Shown in pieces: positions 23,874-31,207 of a stretch of DNA of 52,648 nucleotides; the stretch's first letter is position 1; the number at the start of each line of letters is the position of its first letter. The notes beneath the pieces are model-generated. The model saw only the letters and a list, made by a program, of their open reading frames with translations, had not been told where the DNA came from and did not search any database. The position numbers and the translations under genes were made by a program. Origin of the DNA: Chloroflexota bacterium (GTDB taxonomy: Bacteria; Chloroflexota; Chloroflexia; JAMDCE01); the NCBI GenBank assembly GCA_023489135.1, contig JAMDCE010000527.1, forward strand, positions 1 through 52,648, read 5' to 3'.

Positions 23874-24698
23874 CTAAAGTCCGAGTAGAGCAGCCGCGTT
23901 CTCGCCTAGAATCTTGTCTTTAGTGCGTTCCGTTAGCGGGAGCGCCTTGATGCCGTCGATGTTTCCCTTGATATCCGCCGTGCTGGGCCAGTCGGAGCCG
24001 AAGATAATCTTATCCGCGTTCCTCTCGAATTCCGGGAAATAGGACAGAAGATTGCGTGGTGGCAGCCCAGAGATCTCCATGTACATATTCTTATGCAGTT
24101 GTGACAGGAAAAACGCCCGATCATACCAGAAGCCGCGACCGCTGTGCACCTGGATAATCTTCAAATCTGGAAAATCAACCGCCACGTCGTCGAGAAACAG
24201 CGGATCAGCATACCGGAGCTTGGCGCCGCGAAACACGGTCGAACCGGTGTGAATCATCACCGGGATACCAAGCTTCTCCGACCTGGCATATACCGGGTAA
24301 ACCTGGGCATCGTTCGGATAGTAATGCTGATACGACGGATAGAGCTTGAGCCCTTTGCAGCCGAGCTCACGGACCGCTCTTTCGACCTCAAGAGCGGGGT
24401 CAGCCGTCACATACGGATTGACGCTGGCGAAAGGTATCAGGACACCGCACTCACGGCAGAACCGCGCCACGTAGTCGTTATCACACGTTCCCGTCACCAG
24501 TGGATTCTGCTCGGCAAGGCCGATACCCAGGTCTACTCCGTGTTCTCGCAAGAGATCGCGCATCCGGATCGGCGTCATCAACTGGTCGATAGCCTGGTCG
24601 AAATCCATACCTAGCGAGCGTTGGGCGTAATCACGAATCCATGGCCGGTACTCGCCCCGGGAAAACAGGTGTACGTGAAAATCGATCACCGCTGCCAA
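23874..24698 (-). CDS. Amidohydrolase 2 family metal-dependent hydrolase
   Basis: 274 residues, TIM-barrel amidohydrolase of the ACMSD-related branch. Metal ligand candidates are the HxH pair His8/His10 (DFHVHLF), the His in VMIHTGSTVF, the His in IIQVHSGRGFW and the Asp in IIFGSDWPS; GCKGLKLYPSYQHYYPNDAQ is the typical substrate-side strand. Members decarboxylate or hydrolyse diverse substrates, so specificity is open. TTG at 24698 follows GAGAGG by about eight bases. It lies 15 bases after the MoaD-like gene, so they are likely cotranscribed. Confidence 0.82.
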   Translation of the reverse strand: MAAVIDFHVHLFSRGEYRPWIRDYAQRSLGMDFDQAIDQLMTPIRMRDLLREHGVDLGIGLAEQNPLVTGTCDNDYVARFCRECGVLIPFASVNPYVTADPALEVERAVRELGCKGLKLYPSYQHYYPNDAQVYPVYARSEKLGIPVMIHTGSTVFRGAKLRYADPLFLDDVAVDFPDLKIIQVHSGRGFWYDRAFFLSQLHKNMYMEISGLPPRNLLSYFPEFERNADKIIFGSDWPSTADIKGNIDGIKALPLTERTKDKILGENAAALLGL

Positions 24699-24713
24699 AC
24701 GATCGGACCTCTC

Positions 24714-25037
24714 TCAGGGTTTGTTTCGCCCGGAGACAGTCCCTTTTTCAAGAGATCCCCCCGCGATGGGCAAGAGTATGAAAACCTCGTCTCCGTCCCG
24801 GGCCAACACGTCGTCCCGCTGGCCCAAATTAACGGCCCGATCGTTGAGAAACAGACCGTAATAGTAATCCCCTAGGCCGCTTCCGCTATATATCTCCTCG
24901 GCGAACTTCGGATGTTCCTTTGCCAAGCTACCCAGCACAGCGCCGACCGTGGCTTGTTCGCCCGGCATTTCGACCTCGATGTCCCTCGCCCCAATGGTTC
25001 TCCAGATTGGCTCGGTGAGCTTGACGTGAACCCTCAT
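24714..25037 (-). CDS. MoaD/ThiS-type ubiquitin-fold protein with C-terminal extension
   Basis: 107 residues with a beta-grasp fold: MRVHVKLTEPIWR, then a MPGEQATVGAVLGSLA loop-helix and DGDEVFILLPIAGGS. The di-glycine that normally ends MoaD and ThiS is present but followed by 13 more residues (SLEKGTVSGRNKP), so thiocarboxylation would need trimming, or the protein is not a sulfur carrier. Candidate roles are molybdo- or tungsto-pterin synthesis. ATG at 25037 is chosen from the fold; its ribosome site is weak. Upstream is a long gene-poor stretch with a promoter at 25537-25565. Confidence 0.75.
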   Translation of the reverse strand: MRVHVKLTEPIWRTIGARDIEVEMPGEQATVGAVLGSLAKEHPKFAEEIYSGSGLGDYYYGLFLNDRAVNLGQRDDVLARDGDEVFILLPIAGGSLEKGTVSGRNKP

Positions 25038-25536
25038 GAACCGACCCACCCGATACATCCGATCTCACACCGTTCACCCGGACACAGGATGCGAAGAGCG
25101 CTAAGTAACTCCAAAAGCCTCGATCGGCGGAGTCTGCTGGGGGATCGATGTCGGCGCAGTCCGCGAGCGAAAAACGAACAAAGCTTCGTCGCTGCAGCAC
25201 CAGATGTATTCTTTAGGTTCGGGGGAGAGACACTGACGCCCATGGATCGGAAGACAGTAGCATGAGACCCCGCCGCCTCTGAGATGCTTCTTTGCTTGAC
25301 GCCGCTATCGTTCACGTCTTCCAGCAAGTCCGAAATAACACTCACTTCTGGGGCAGGCGCTCTCTCAGCCAAGGGCCTCGTCGACGCAATTGATAATAGC
25401 TCTCGCTTTCCCGACAACCGCATGGCAATCATGGGGCCTAGAGCCCGCTATCCCTCACGAGCAAGGGGACCCATCACACCGGTAAGAGACACGCCAGACT
25501 CTCGTCGATGAGAGCGATTGCTTCTTTCCCTCCACC

Positions 25537-25565
25537 ATTATACAACAGCAGGGCCGGATGGACAA
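25537..25565 (-). promoter_or_regulatory. Sigma-70-type promoter in gene-poor interval
   Basis: Minus strand: TTGTCC (25560-25565), 17-base spacer, perfect TATAAT (25537-25542). The transcript heads toward the MoaD-like and amidohydrolase genes. Confidence 0.6.
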
Positions 25566-25711
25566 TAGCGTCCGACGGATTAGGTACATACTTGCTCGCC
25601 TATTCGGGGTATCTGCGAGCCCAAAGTCCCTCTGCGAGAGGGACAGGTGGTGTTTGCAAAGCCCGACTCGTACCCCTTTTGGCTCCTCTGCCTGGAAGAG
25701 ACGGCAGCCAA

Positions 25712-25750
25712 CTCCCTAGCCCCTTCAGGGAGAGGGCCGGGGTGAGGGGC
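25712..25750. repeat. Dispersed palindromic repeat, copy 1
   Basis: CTCCCTAGCCCCTTCAGGGA followed by GAGGGCCGGGGTGAGGGGC: a small hairpin plus a GGGTGAGGG tail. The same pattern recurs near 30507-30550 and 43024-43060. Confidence 0.7.
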
Positions 25751-25814
25751 GACCTCGGAGAAACTGCCACATAGCAATATTTCTGCCAAGCCAATGATTG
25801 ATAGCCAGCAAGGC

Positions 25815-26318
25815 CTAGCTCTGCGCTGCCAGCCTGTCCTCCACGTAGCCCATCAGGCCACCCCGCGCGATTATGTGCTGCATAAAGGGTGGGAATGGGG
25901 CGGATCGAAACTCGTCACCTCGGGTCAAATTGCGGATTGTGCCCGCATCAAGATCGATTTCTACCTCATCCCCATCGGAAATTCCCTCGCAGGCATCCGG
26001 CGATTCGAGGATGGGGAGACCGATGTTGATGGCGTTGCGATAGAAAATACGAGCGAAATTGGCTGCCACCACCGCCGCGACGCCCGCCGCCTTGATGCAT
26101 AGAGGAGCGACCTCTCGGGAGCTGCCACATCCGAAGTTGCTGTCGGCCACGATTATGTCGCCCACCGCCTTCTTCGCGACGAACCCCGGATCTAGATCCT
26201 CCATACAGTGCTTGGCCAGCTCGTTGGGATCGGTGGAGGTGCAGTAGCGAGCAGCTATGATCGCATCGGTATCCACGTTCTTGCCATACTTCCAGGCGCG
26301 TCCTCTCATCTTTTCCAC
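25815..26318 (-). CDS. leuD: 3-isopropylmalate dehydratase-type small subunit
   Basis: 167 residues, the swivelling domain of a two-subunit aconitase-family hydro-lyase. Conserved stretches include KYGKNVDTDAIIAARY, DSNFGCGSSREVAPLCIKAA (binding the substrate carboxylates) and ARIFYRNAINIGLPI. Short length and YCTSTDP in the loop resemble the LeuD/homoaconitase-type of archaea and anaerobes. GTG at 26318 has AGGAG seven bases upstream. It is split from leuC by a CoA-ligase gene, so substrate is uncertain: isopropylmalate, citramalate, homoaconitate or another 2-hydroxy acid. Confidence 0.88.
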   Translation of the reverse strand: MEKMRGRAWKYGKNVDTDAIIAARYCTSTDPNELAKHCMEDLDPGFVAKKAVGDIIVADSNFGCGSSREVAPLCIKAAGVAAVVAANFARIFYRNAINIGLPILESPDACEGISDGDEVEIDLDAGTIRNLTRGDEFRSAPFPPFMQHIIARGGLMGYVEDRLAAQS

Positions 26319-26336
26319 GATCAGGCTCCTGACAAA

Positions 26337-27638
26337 CTACTCGAACTTACGGCGGTCTACGAATCGCCTCGCCTTCATCTCGAAGCGGGGGAGCGTGTTA
26401 GACTCAACAACCGTCACGATGGGACGGAAGGCCAGGCGCTTCGAGAGCTCGGAGGTCAAGGCGGCGGCGCATTCCTCGGCATCACCGCACGATACCTCGA
26501 TTCTCACCTCCATCTCGTCCATCTCGCGCCGGCGGAATACCTCCACGAAGAACTCGTCGACAGCCTGGAACTCACGAACAATGGCCTCTACCGAAGTGGG
26601 GAATACGTTGATCCCTCGCACGATCATCATATCGTCCACCCGCCCGATTATCCCGCCCTGGAGCCTGGCGAACGTTCTGCCGCATTCGCACCGCTCCCTG
26701 GTAATCCTCACCCTATCGCCGGTGCGATACCGAATCACCGGCATGCCGACCCGGCCCAGGTTAGTGACGATCAATTCGCCCTCGTCGGCCGGTTTGTTGG
26801 TGGCGGGATCGACCACCTCGAATATGTACTCCGATTCAAGGAGGTGGATTCCTCCTGGTTGAAGCACGCATTCGAAACTCATCGCCCCCACCTCAGTCAT
26901 CCCGTGGTGGTCGTAGCACTTGGCACCCCAGGCGGTTTCGATTCGCTTCTTGGTCGCAGGAATGCTGGCGCCCGGCTCGCCGGCATGGATCAAACGGGTG
27001 ATGGGCGTTGCGGCCGGATCCATCCCGCTTTGTCGGGCCTCTTCCGCCAGGCGCAACGCATAGCTTGGCGTGCAAACCAGCGTATTAGCTTGAGTGTCTA
27101 CGATAGTCTGGAGCCGCTGGAGAGAGCCCATACCTCCACCCGGAATAGCGAGCGCGCCAACGGAACGGGCGCCATCCCAGGACGACCAGAATCCAACGAA
27201 CGGGCCAAAGGAGAAGGCGAAGTAGAGCCGATCCGAGTAGGTTACCCCAACGCCCGTATGGACGAAGGCCCAGCAGTTCATCCACCAGCGCCAGTCCTCT
27301 TCGGAATCCAAACAGCGATAGGGCCTGCCGGTCGTGCCGGAGGTTTGATGGTACTTGATATACTTCTCTAAAGGGAAGGTAAGATTCGTGCCAAACGGAG
27401 GGTTTTCCGTCTGATCGGCGACCAATTCGTTCTTCTTGAGAAAAGGCAAACGCGCGAAGTCTTCCAAGGTGCGAATCTCGGCTGAGCCGCTCAGTCCTGC
27501 TTCCGTTAGCCGGCGTCGATAGAACGCGTTCGACTCGAGCACGCGCTCCAGGAGGGTCCGAACCTTCGAGAGTTGATGCGCCTGGATCTGCTCACGCCCC
27601 GCGGTCTCGACATCTTTGTCCCAGTAATTTATTTGCAC
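26337..27638 (-). CDS. paaK: Phenylacetate-CoA ligase family protein (copy 1)
   Basis: About 433 residues of the ANL superfamily: adenylates an aryl or acyl carboxylate and transfers it to CoA. The P-loop region is HQTSGTTGRPYRCLDS, later core motifs are VCTPSYALRLAEEA, YDHHGMTEVGAMSFEC, IRYRTGDRVRI and GRVDDMMIVRGINVFPTSVE, with CECGRTF as in PaaK. GTG at 27638 is supported by AAGGAGA nine bases upstream; an ATG at 27677 inside leuC is the alternative. It shares the family with the gene at 28942 but is clearly diverged, so the two may use different acids. Confidence 0.88.
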   Translation of the reverse strand: MQINYWDKDVETAGREQIQAHQLSKVRTLLERVLESNAFYRRRLTEAGLSGSAEIRTLEDFARLPFLKKNELVADQTENPPFGTNLTFPLEKYIKYHQTSGTTGRPYRCLDSEEDWRWWMNCWAFVHTGVGVTYSDRLYFAFSFGPFVGFWSSWDGARSVGALAIPGGGMGSLQRLQTIVDTQANTLVCTPSYALRLAEEARQSGMDPAATPITRLIHAGEPGASIPATKKRIETAWGAKCYDHHGMTEVGAMSFECVLQPGGIHLLESEYIFEVVDPATNKPADEGELIVTNLGRVGMPVIRYRTGDRVRITRERCECGRTFARLQGGIIGRVDDMMIVRGINVFPTSVEAIVREFQAVDEFFVEVFRRREMDEMEVRIEVSCGDAEECAAALTSELSKRLAFRPIVTVVESNTLPRFEMKARRFVDRRKFE

Positions 27639-27666
27639 TTGGCCTAGTCTCCTTTTCCCTGATCGA

Positions 27667-28926
27667 TCAAATATCATCCGGCCCCGCTACTCTGCCGGCT
27701 ACGGCAGAGGACGCGGCGACCGCCGGCCCGGCGAGGTAGACCTCGCTCCTGGGATGGCCCATACGCCCCACGAAGTTGCGATTGGTCGTCGCCACGCACC
27801 GCTCTCCCTCGGCCAGCACGCCCACGTGCCCTCCCAGGCACGGACCGCAGGTGGGCGTGCTCACGGCGCAACCCGCTTCGACGAAGGACTCGATGAGTCC
27901 TTCCCGTAACGCCTCGACATACACCTTCTGGCTGCCGGGAATCACAATGGCTCGAAGGCTGGGATGCACGCGGCGACCTTTGAGGATGCCGGCGGCAATC
28001 CTAAGATCTTCCAGACGGCCGTTGGTGCACGAGCCGATGACCACCTGATCGATCGGCACCTCGCCCACCTGCGATACCGGCCGCGAGTTTTCCGGCAAAT
28101 GAGGGAAGGCTACCTGCGGCTCGATCGCGTTCACGTCAAAGTCCAATACCTGAGAATACTCGGCATCGGGGTCGCTTTCGTAGATCTGAAAAGGCCTGGT
28201 GCTGGCTGCCCTGGCGTAGGCGACGGTTTTGACGTCCGGGGCGAAGATGCCGTTCTTGGCGCCCGCCTCGATGGCCATGTTGGCCATCGAGAATCGATCG
28301 GCCATCGTGAGCTTGCAGACGGCGTCTCCCGTGAACTCTAAAGCCTGATAGCGCGCGCCGTCGACTCCCAGCTTCCCAATCGTGTACAGAATGAGGTCCT
28401 TCCCCCCGACCCATCGACCCGGCGTTCCACGATACACGACCTTGATGGTCGAGGGGACCTTCAGCCAGGCCTCGCCGAGGGCCATGGTAGCGGCGGCATC
28501 GGTGCTGCCGACGCCGGTCGCGAAGGCGCCCAAAGCCCCGTAGGTACAGGTATGGGAATCGGCGCCGACCACCAGGTCACCCGGCACCACCAGTCCCAGC
28601 TCCGGAAGAAGCACGTGCTCGATTCCGGCCCGGCCAACCTCGTAGTAGATCACACCCTGCTCGCGCGCGAAGTCGCGCATCGTCTTGGTCAAGATAGCGC
28701 TGGCAATGTCTTTGTTGGGAATGAAGTGGTCGGGCACCATGATGATCTTTTCAGGATCGAAGACCCTGCCGGCGCCCCTGATCTTGCGAAACTCCTCGAT
28801 TGCCGGCCCGGATGATAGCTCGTTGCACAGCAGGAGATCTACCCTGGCGTTAATGATCTCTCCCGGTCGCACGACTTCTCTGTCGGCGTGCGCCGCGAGA
28901 ATCTTCTCGGTGATGGTCATTCCCAT
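27667..28926 (-). CDS. leuC: 3-isopropylmalate dehydratase-type large subunit
   Basis: About 419 residues of the aconitase superfamily, carrying the [4Fe-4S] cluster: Cys in VVIGSCTNGRLEDLR and two in TPTCGPCLGGHVG. GADSHTCTYGALGAFATGVG and NRNFVGRMGHPRSEVYLAGP are classical. It is shorter than proteobacterial LeuC and belongs to the archaeal/anaerobe type used in leucine, citramalate or homocitrate pathways. ATG at 28926 lies six bases after GGGGTG; ATG at 28920 is possible. Lying between two CoA-ligase genes, it may serve a dedicated catabolic pathway and not leucine synthesis; no leuA or leuB is in the window. Confidence 0.9.
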   Translation of the reverse strand: MGMTITEKILAAHADREVVRPGEIINARVDLLLCNELSSGPAIEEFRKIRGAGRVFDPEKIIMVPDHFIPNKDIASAILTKTMRDFAREQGVIYYEVGRAGIEHVLLPELGLVVPGDLVVGADSHTCTYGALGAFATGVGSTDAAATMALGEAWLKVPSTIKVVYRGTPGRWVGGKDLILYTIGKLGVDGARYQALEFTGDAVCKLTMADRFSMANMAIEAGAKNGIFAPDVKTVAYARAASTRPFQIYESDPDAEYSQVLDFDVNAIEPQVAFPHLPENSRPVSQVGEVPIDQVVIGSCTNGRLEDLRIAAGILKGRRVHPSLRAIVIPGSQKVYVEALREGLIESFVEAGCAVSTPTCGPCLGGHVGVLAEGERCVATTNRNFVGRMGHPRSEVYLAGPAVAASSAVAGRVAGPDDI

Positions 28927-28941
28927 TCTTATCACCCCGCT

Positions 28942-30285
28942 CTATGGCTTGGGCTGGCCGGGCTCGAAAACCTCGCGGTAGTCGTAGACGCGCTTGGCCT
29001 TCCCTTCGCTCCTAACTATGCTCTTGGGCGGAACAACCTTGACCCCGATGGAAATGCCAACTATCTGCTGCACCCCTTCGGCGACCCTCTTGCCCAACGT
29101 CTGGCAAACTTCTTCGCCCTGAGCCCAGGCTGATTCGGTCGCTTCCACGCGCACCTCAAGCTCGTCGAGCCTGGCCTTCTGCCGATCCACCACGATGATG
29201 TATTGAGGCTCGAGCTCTTTGTTCTGCATTATCACGCCCTCGATTTGAGAGGGGAATATGTTCACGCCGCGGATGATGAGCATATCGTCCGTGCGCCCGG
29301 TGATGCGGCCCATACGCACCGTGGTGCGCCCGCAGGCGCACTTGTCGGCGTAGAGGGTGCAGCGGTCGCGGGTGCGGAAGCGAATCACCGGCATCGCCTG
29401 CTTGGTGACCGTGGTGAACACCAGCTCGCCCTCCCGGCCGTAGCCAAGCGGCTCGCCGGTCACGGGATCGATGATCTCGGCCAGGAAGTGATCCTCCTGC
29501 ACGTGCATTCCATTCTTGTGAGTGCACTCGCAGGAGACGCCCGGCCCGATGATCTCGGTCAGTCCATAGATGTTGATCGCCTGGATATGCCAGCGGCGCT
29601 CCAGCTCGTTCCGCATCTGCTCGGTCCAGGGCTCGGCGCCGAATACGCCCAGTCGCAGCTTCATTCTACTCTTTATGTCAATGTGCATATCTTCGGCTGC
29701 TTCCACCAGAACCATTGCGTAGGACGGGGTGCAGCTCAGGGCGGTACATCCGAGGTCCTCCATTAGCATAACCTGACGGTTGGAGAACCCGCCCGAGGTA
29801 GGCAGCACCGTAGCCCCGATGGTTTCGCCGCCTATGTGCAGTCCCAGGCCGCCGGTAAACAGGCCATATCCGAAGGAGTTCTGCAAGATGTCCTTTGAAG
29901 TCATGCCCGCGCCGATAAGGCAGCGAGCCATGGCCTCGGCCCATACGTCCATGTCGTGCTTGGTGTAACCGCCCACGACCGGCTTTCCGGTGGTGCCGCT
30001 GGATGCCTGAAGGCGAAAGCAGTCTTCGGGCGACAACGTGAAGAGACCGAAGGGATAGTTCTCCCGGAAATCCAGCTTGCTGGTGAAGGGCAGCTTGTAG
30101 AGGTCCTCGAAATGCTTGATATCGTCCGGCTTGATACCTCTCTCGTCGAACTTGCGCTGGTAGAAAGGCACCTTATGGTACACTCTCTGAACGACCTCTT
30201 GAAGGCGCTGAAGCTGGAGGCGCTTCATTTCCTCCCGAGATAGGGTTTCGATCTCAGGGTTCCACATTGGACCGTTTGCAGACAT
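28942..30285 (-). CDS. paaK: Phenylacetate-CoA ligase (copy 2)
   Basis: 447 residues, closely PaaK-like: MWNPEIETLSREEMKRLQLQ, KLPFTSKLDFRENYPFGLF, the P-loop LQASSGTTGKPVVGGYT, INIYGLTEIIGPGVSCEC, VIRFRTRDRCTLY and GRTDDMLIIRGVNIFPSQIE. It forms aryl-acetyl-CoA (phenylacetyl- or indoleacetyl-CoA) from the acid, ATP and CoA. ATG at 30285 has GGAGGAA six bases upstream. A 166-bp repeat lies between it and iorB. PaaK paired with IorAB is a known anaerobic context: IorAB makes the CoA ester from the 2-oxoacid, PaaK from the free acid, and reversal can yield ATP. Confidence 0.93.
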   Translation of the reverse strand: MSANGPMWNPEIETLSREEMKRLQLQRLQEVVQRVYHKVPFYQRKFDERGIKPDDIKHFEDLYKLPFTSKLDFRENYPFGLFTLSPEDCFRLQASSGTTGKPVVGGYTKHDMDVWAEAMARCLIGAGMTSKDILQNSFGYGLFTGGLGLHIGGETIGATVLPTSGGFSNRQVMLMEDLGCTALSCTPSYAMVLVEAAEDMHIDIKSRMKLRLGVFGAEPWTEQMRNELERRWHIQAINIYGLTEIIGPGVSCECTHKNGMHVQEDHFLAEIIDPVTGEPLGYGREGELVFTTVTKQAMPVIRFRTRDRCTLYADKCACGRTTVRMGRITGRTDDMLIIRGVNIFPSQIEGVIMQNKELEPQYIIVVDRQKARLDELEVRVEATESAWAQGEEVCQTLGKRVAEGVQQIVGISIGVKVVPPKSIVRSEGKAKRVYDYREVFEPGQPKP

Positions 30286-30389
30286 TACTTGTTCCTCCCC
30301 CAATACTCTATGAGAAACTGTTGCCGTAGCAGCGGGTTCGTTTGGTCCGGCTGCTAGCAATCCGTTCCAGCTGACTCAGCAGGCCAACT

Positions 30390-30555
30390 GGGCGCGCCCT
30401 CACCCGGCCTTCGGCCGACCTCTCCCGGAGGGAGAGGTGATATCCCGTCGCCCCGCCCCTCGGGCGGACAGAGACGTCCGCCTCCACGTTAGCGCCGCCC
30501 GGGTCGCCTAACGTCCCTTCTCCCTCTGGGAGAGGGCGAGGGTGAGGGCGCGCCC
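30390..30555. repeat. 166-bp element with 16-bp terminal inverted repeats (dispersed repeat, copy 2)
   Basis: The ends, GGGCGCGCCCTCACCC (30390-30405) and its exact complement (30540-30555), frame two internal hairpins: a GGCCTTCGGCC loop with CTCTCCC/GGGAGAG, and CCCTCTGGGAGAGGG. The first half recurs inverted at 43070-43113, and the second half resembles copies 1 and 3. It sits between iorB and paaK in an otherwise tight operon. MITE- or REP-like. Confidence 0.7.
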
Positions 30556-30608
30556 CTGCGCGGTACCACATTCACAGCCCGAGGCCATTACCGAGAACCG
30601 GGACCCTC

Positions 30609-31196
30609 CTAATTGCCCAGCTCTCGGCCCACCTGGAACGCTTGCCGATTCAGATCCACGAATCTCGCCGGAACCCTCTGCGCCACCACTTCCAACCAGG
30701 CGGATTCGTCGACGTCCAGCTGCGAAGCAAGGTAACCGAGCAAGATAACCCCGGCGACGGCCGCGTTGCCCAGCGACTTGCCCAGGCCAAAACCGTCTAC
30801 AAAGTACACGTTTCTCGTTCGCGGCGCGAAGGCGTTCAGGATGATTTCTTTTTCAGGATACTCGGCCTGCCCGGTGCTGACGGCCAGCGGCGCTATTTGC
30901 TGGGTATTGACTATCACCGTGCTGCCTGGTCGCACGAAGCTGGCCCAGCGACCCGTTTCGAGTATCTCCATCGACAAGAGGTAGTCCACCTCGCCCTCGG
31001 CGGATAACGGCGAATACACCTTGGCGCCCCAGCGCACGTGGCTCTCGACGCTTCCACCCCTCTGGGACATTCCATGCACTTCCGACTTCTTCACGTCGTA
31101 TCCGAGCTTCAGGCCGATGTCGGCCAGGATATCGCTGGCGAGGATAATGCCCTGTCCGCCCACACCGACCAGCAGAAAGTTCAAGTCTTTTGACAC
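30609..31196 (-). CDS. iorB: Indolepyruvate ferredoxin oxidoreductase, beta subunit
   Basis: 195 residues, the gamma-type domain of 2-oxoacid:ferredoxin oxidoreductases: FLLVGVGGQGIILASDILAD, KKSEVHGMSQRGGSVESHVR and NVYFVDGFGLGKSLGNAAVAG. With IorA it oxidatively decarboxylates aryl pyruvates to aryl-acetyl-CoA, reducing ferredoxin. GTG at 31196 has GAGGTGA six bases upstream, and the iorA stop lies 11 bases before it. Length and order iorA-iorB are standard. Confidence 0.95.
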   Translation of the reverse strand: MSKDLNFLLVGVGGQGIILASDILADIGLKLGYDVKKSEVHGMSQRGGSVESHVRWGAKVYSPLSAEGEVDYLLSMEILETGRWASFVRPGSTVIVNTQQIAPLAVSTGQAEYPEKEIILNAFAPRTRNVYFVDGFGLGKSLGNAAVAGVILLGYLASQLDVDESAWLEVVAQRVPARFVDLNRQAFQVGRELGN

Positions 31197-31207
31197 CTTC
31201 GTTCACC

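Larger units (their letters stand above)
25038..25814. other. Long gene-poor interval upstream of MoaD-like gene
   Basis: About 780 bases without a gene I can support. It contains a good minus-strand promoter (25537-25565) whose transcript would run nearly 500 bases before the MoaD-like start, and a dispersed palindromic repeat at 25712-25750. A 132-codon minus-strand frame (25034-25432) ends in an ATGA overlap with the MoaD-like start but is Arg/Ser-rich without recognisable domains. Possible contents are a structured leader, a small RNA or a decayed gene. Confidence 0.5.

Noticed and set aside
25034..25432. 132-codon minus-strand frame overlapping the MoaD-like start by ATGA
   Set aside because: The coupling-like overlap is suggestive, but composition is Ser/Arg-rich, no motif is visible and no ribosome site was found. 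Recorded only in the gap description.
26208..27371. 387-codon plus-strand frame opposite the CoA ligase
   Set aside because: The minus strand encodes a full ANL ligase with motifs; the plus frame is His/Arg/Pro-rich without a family.
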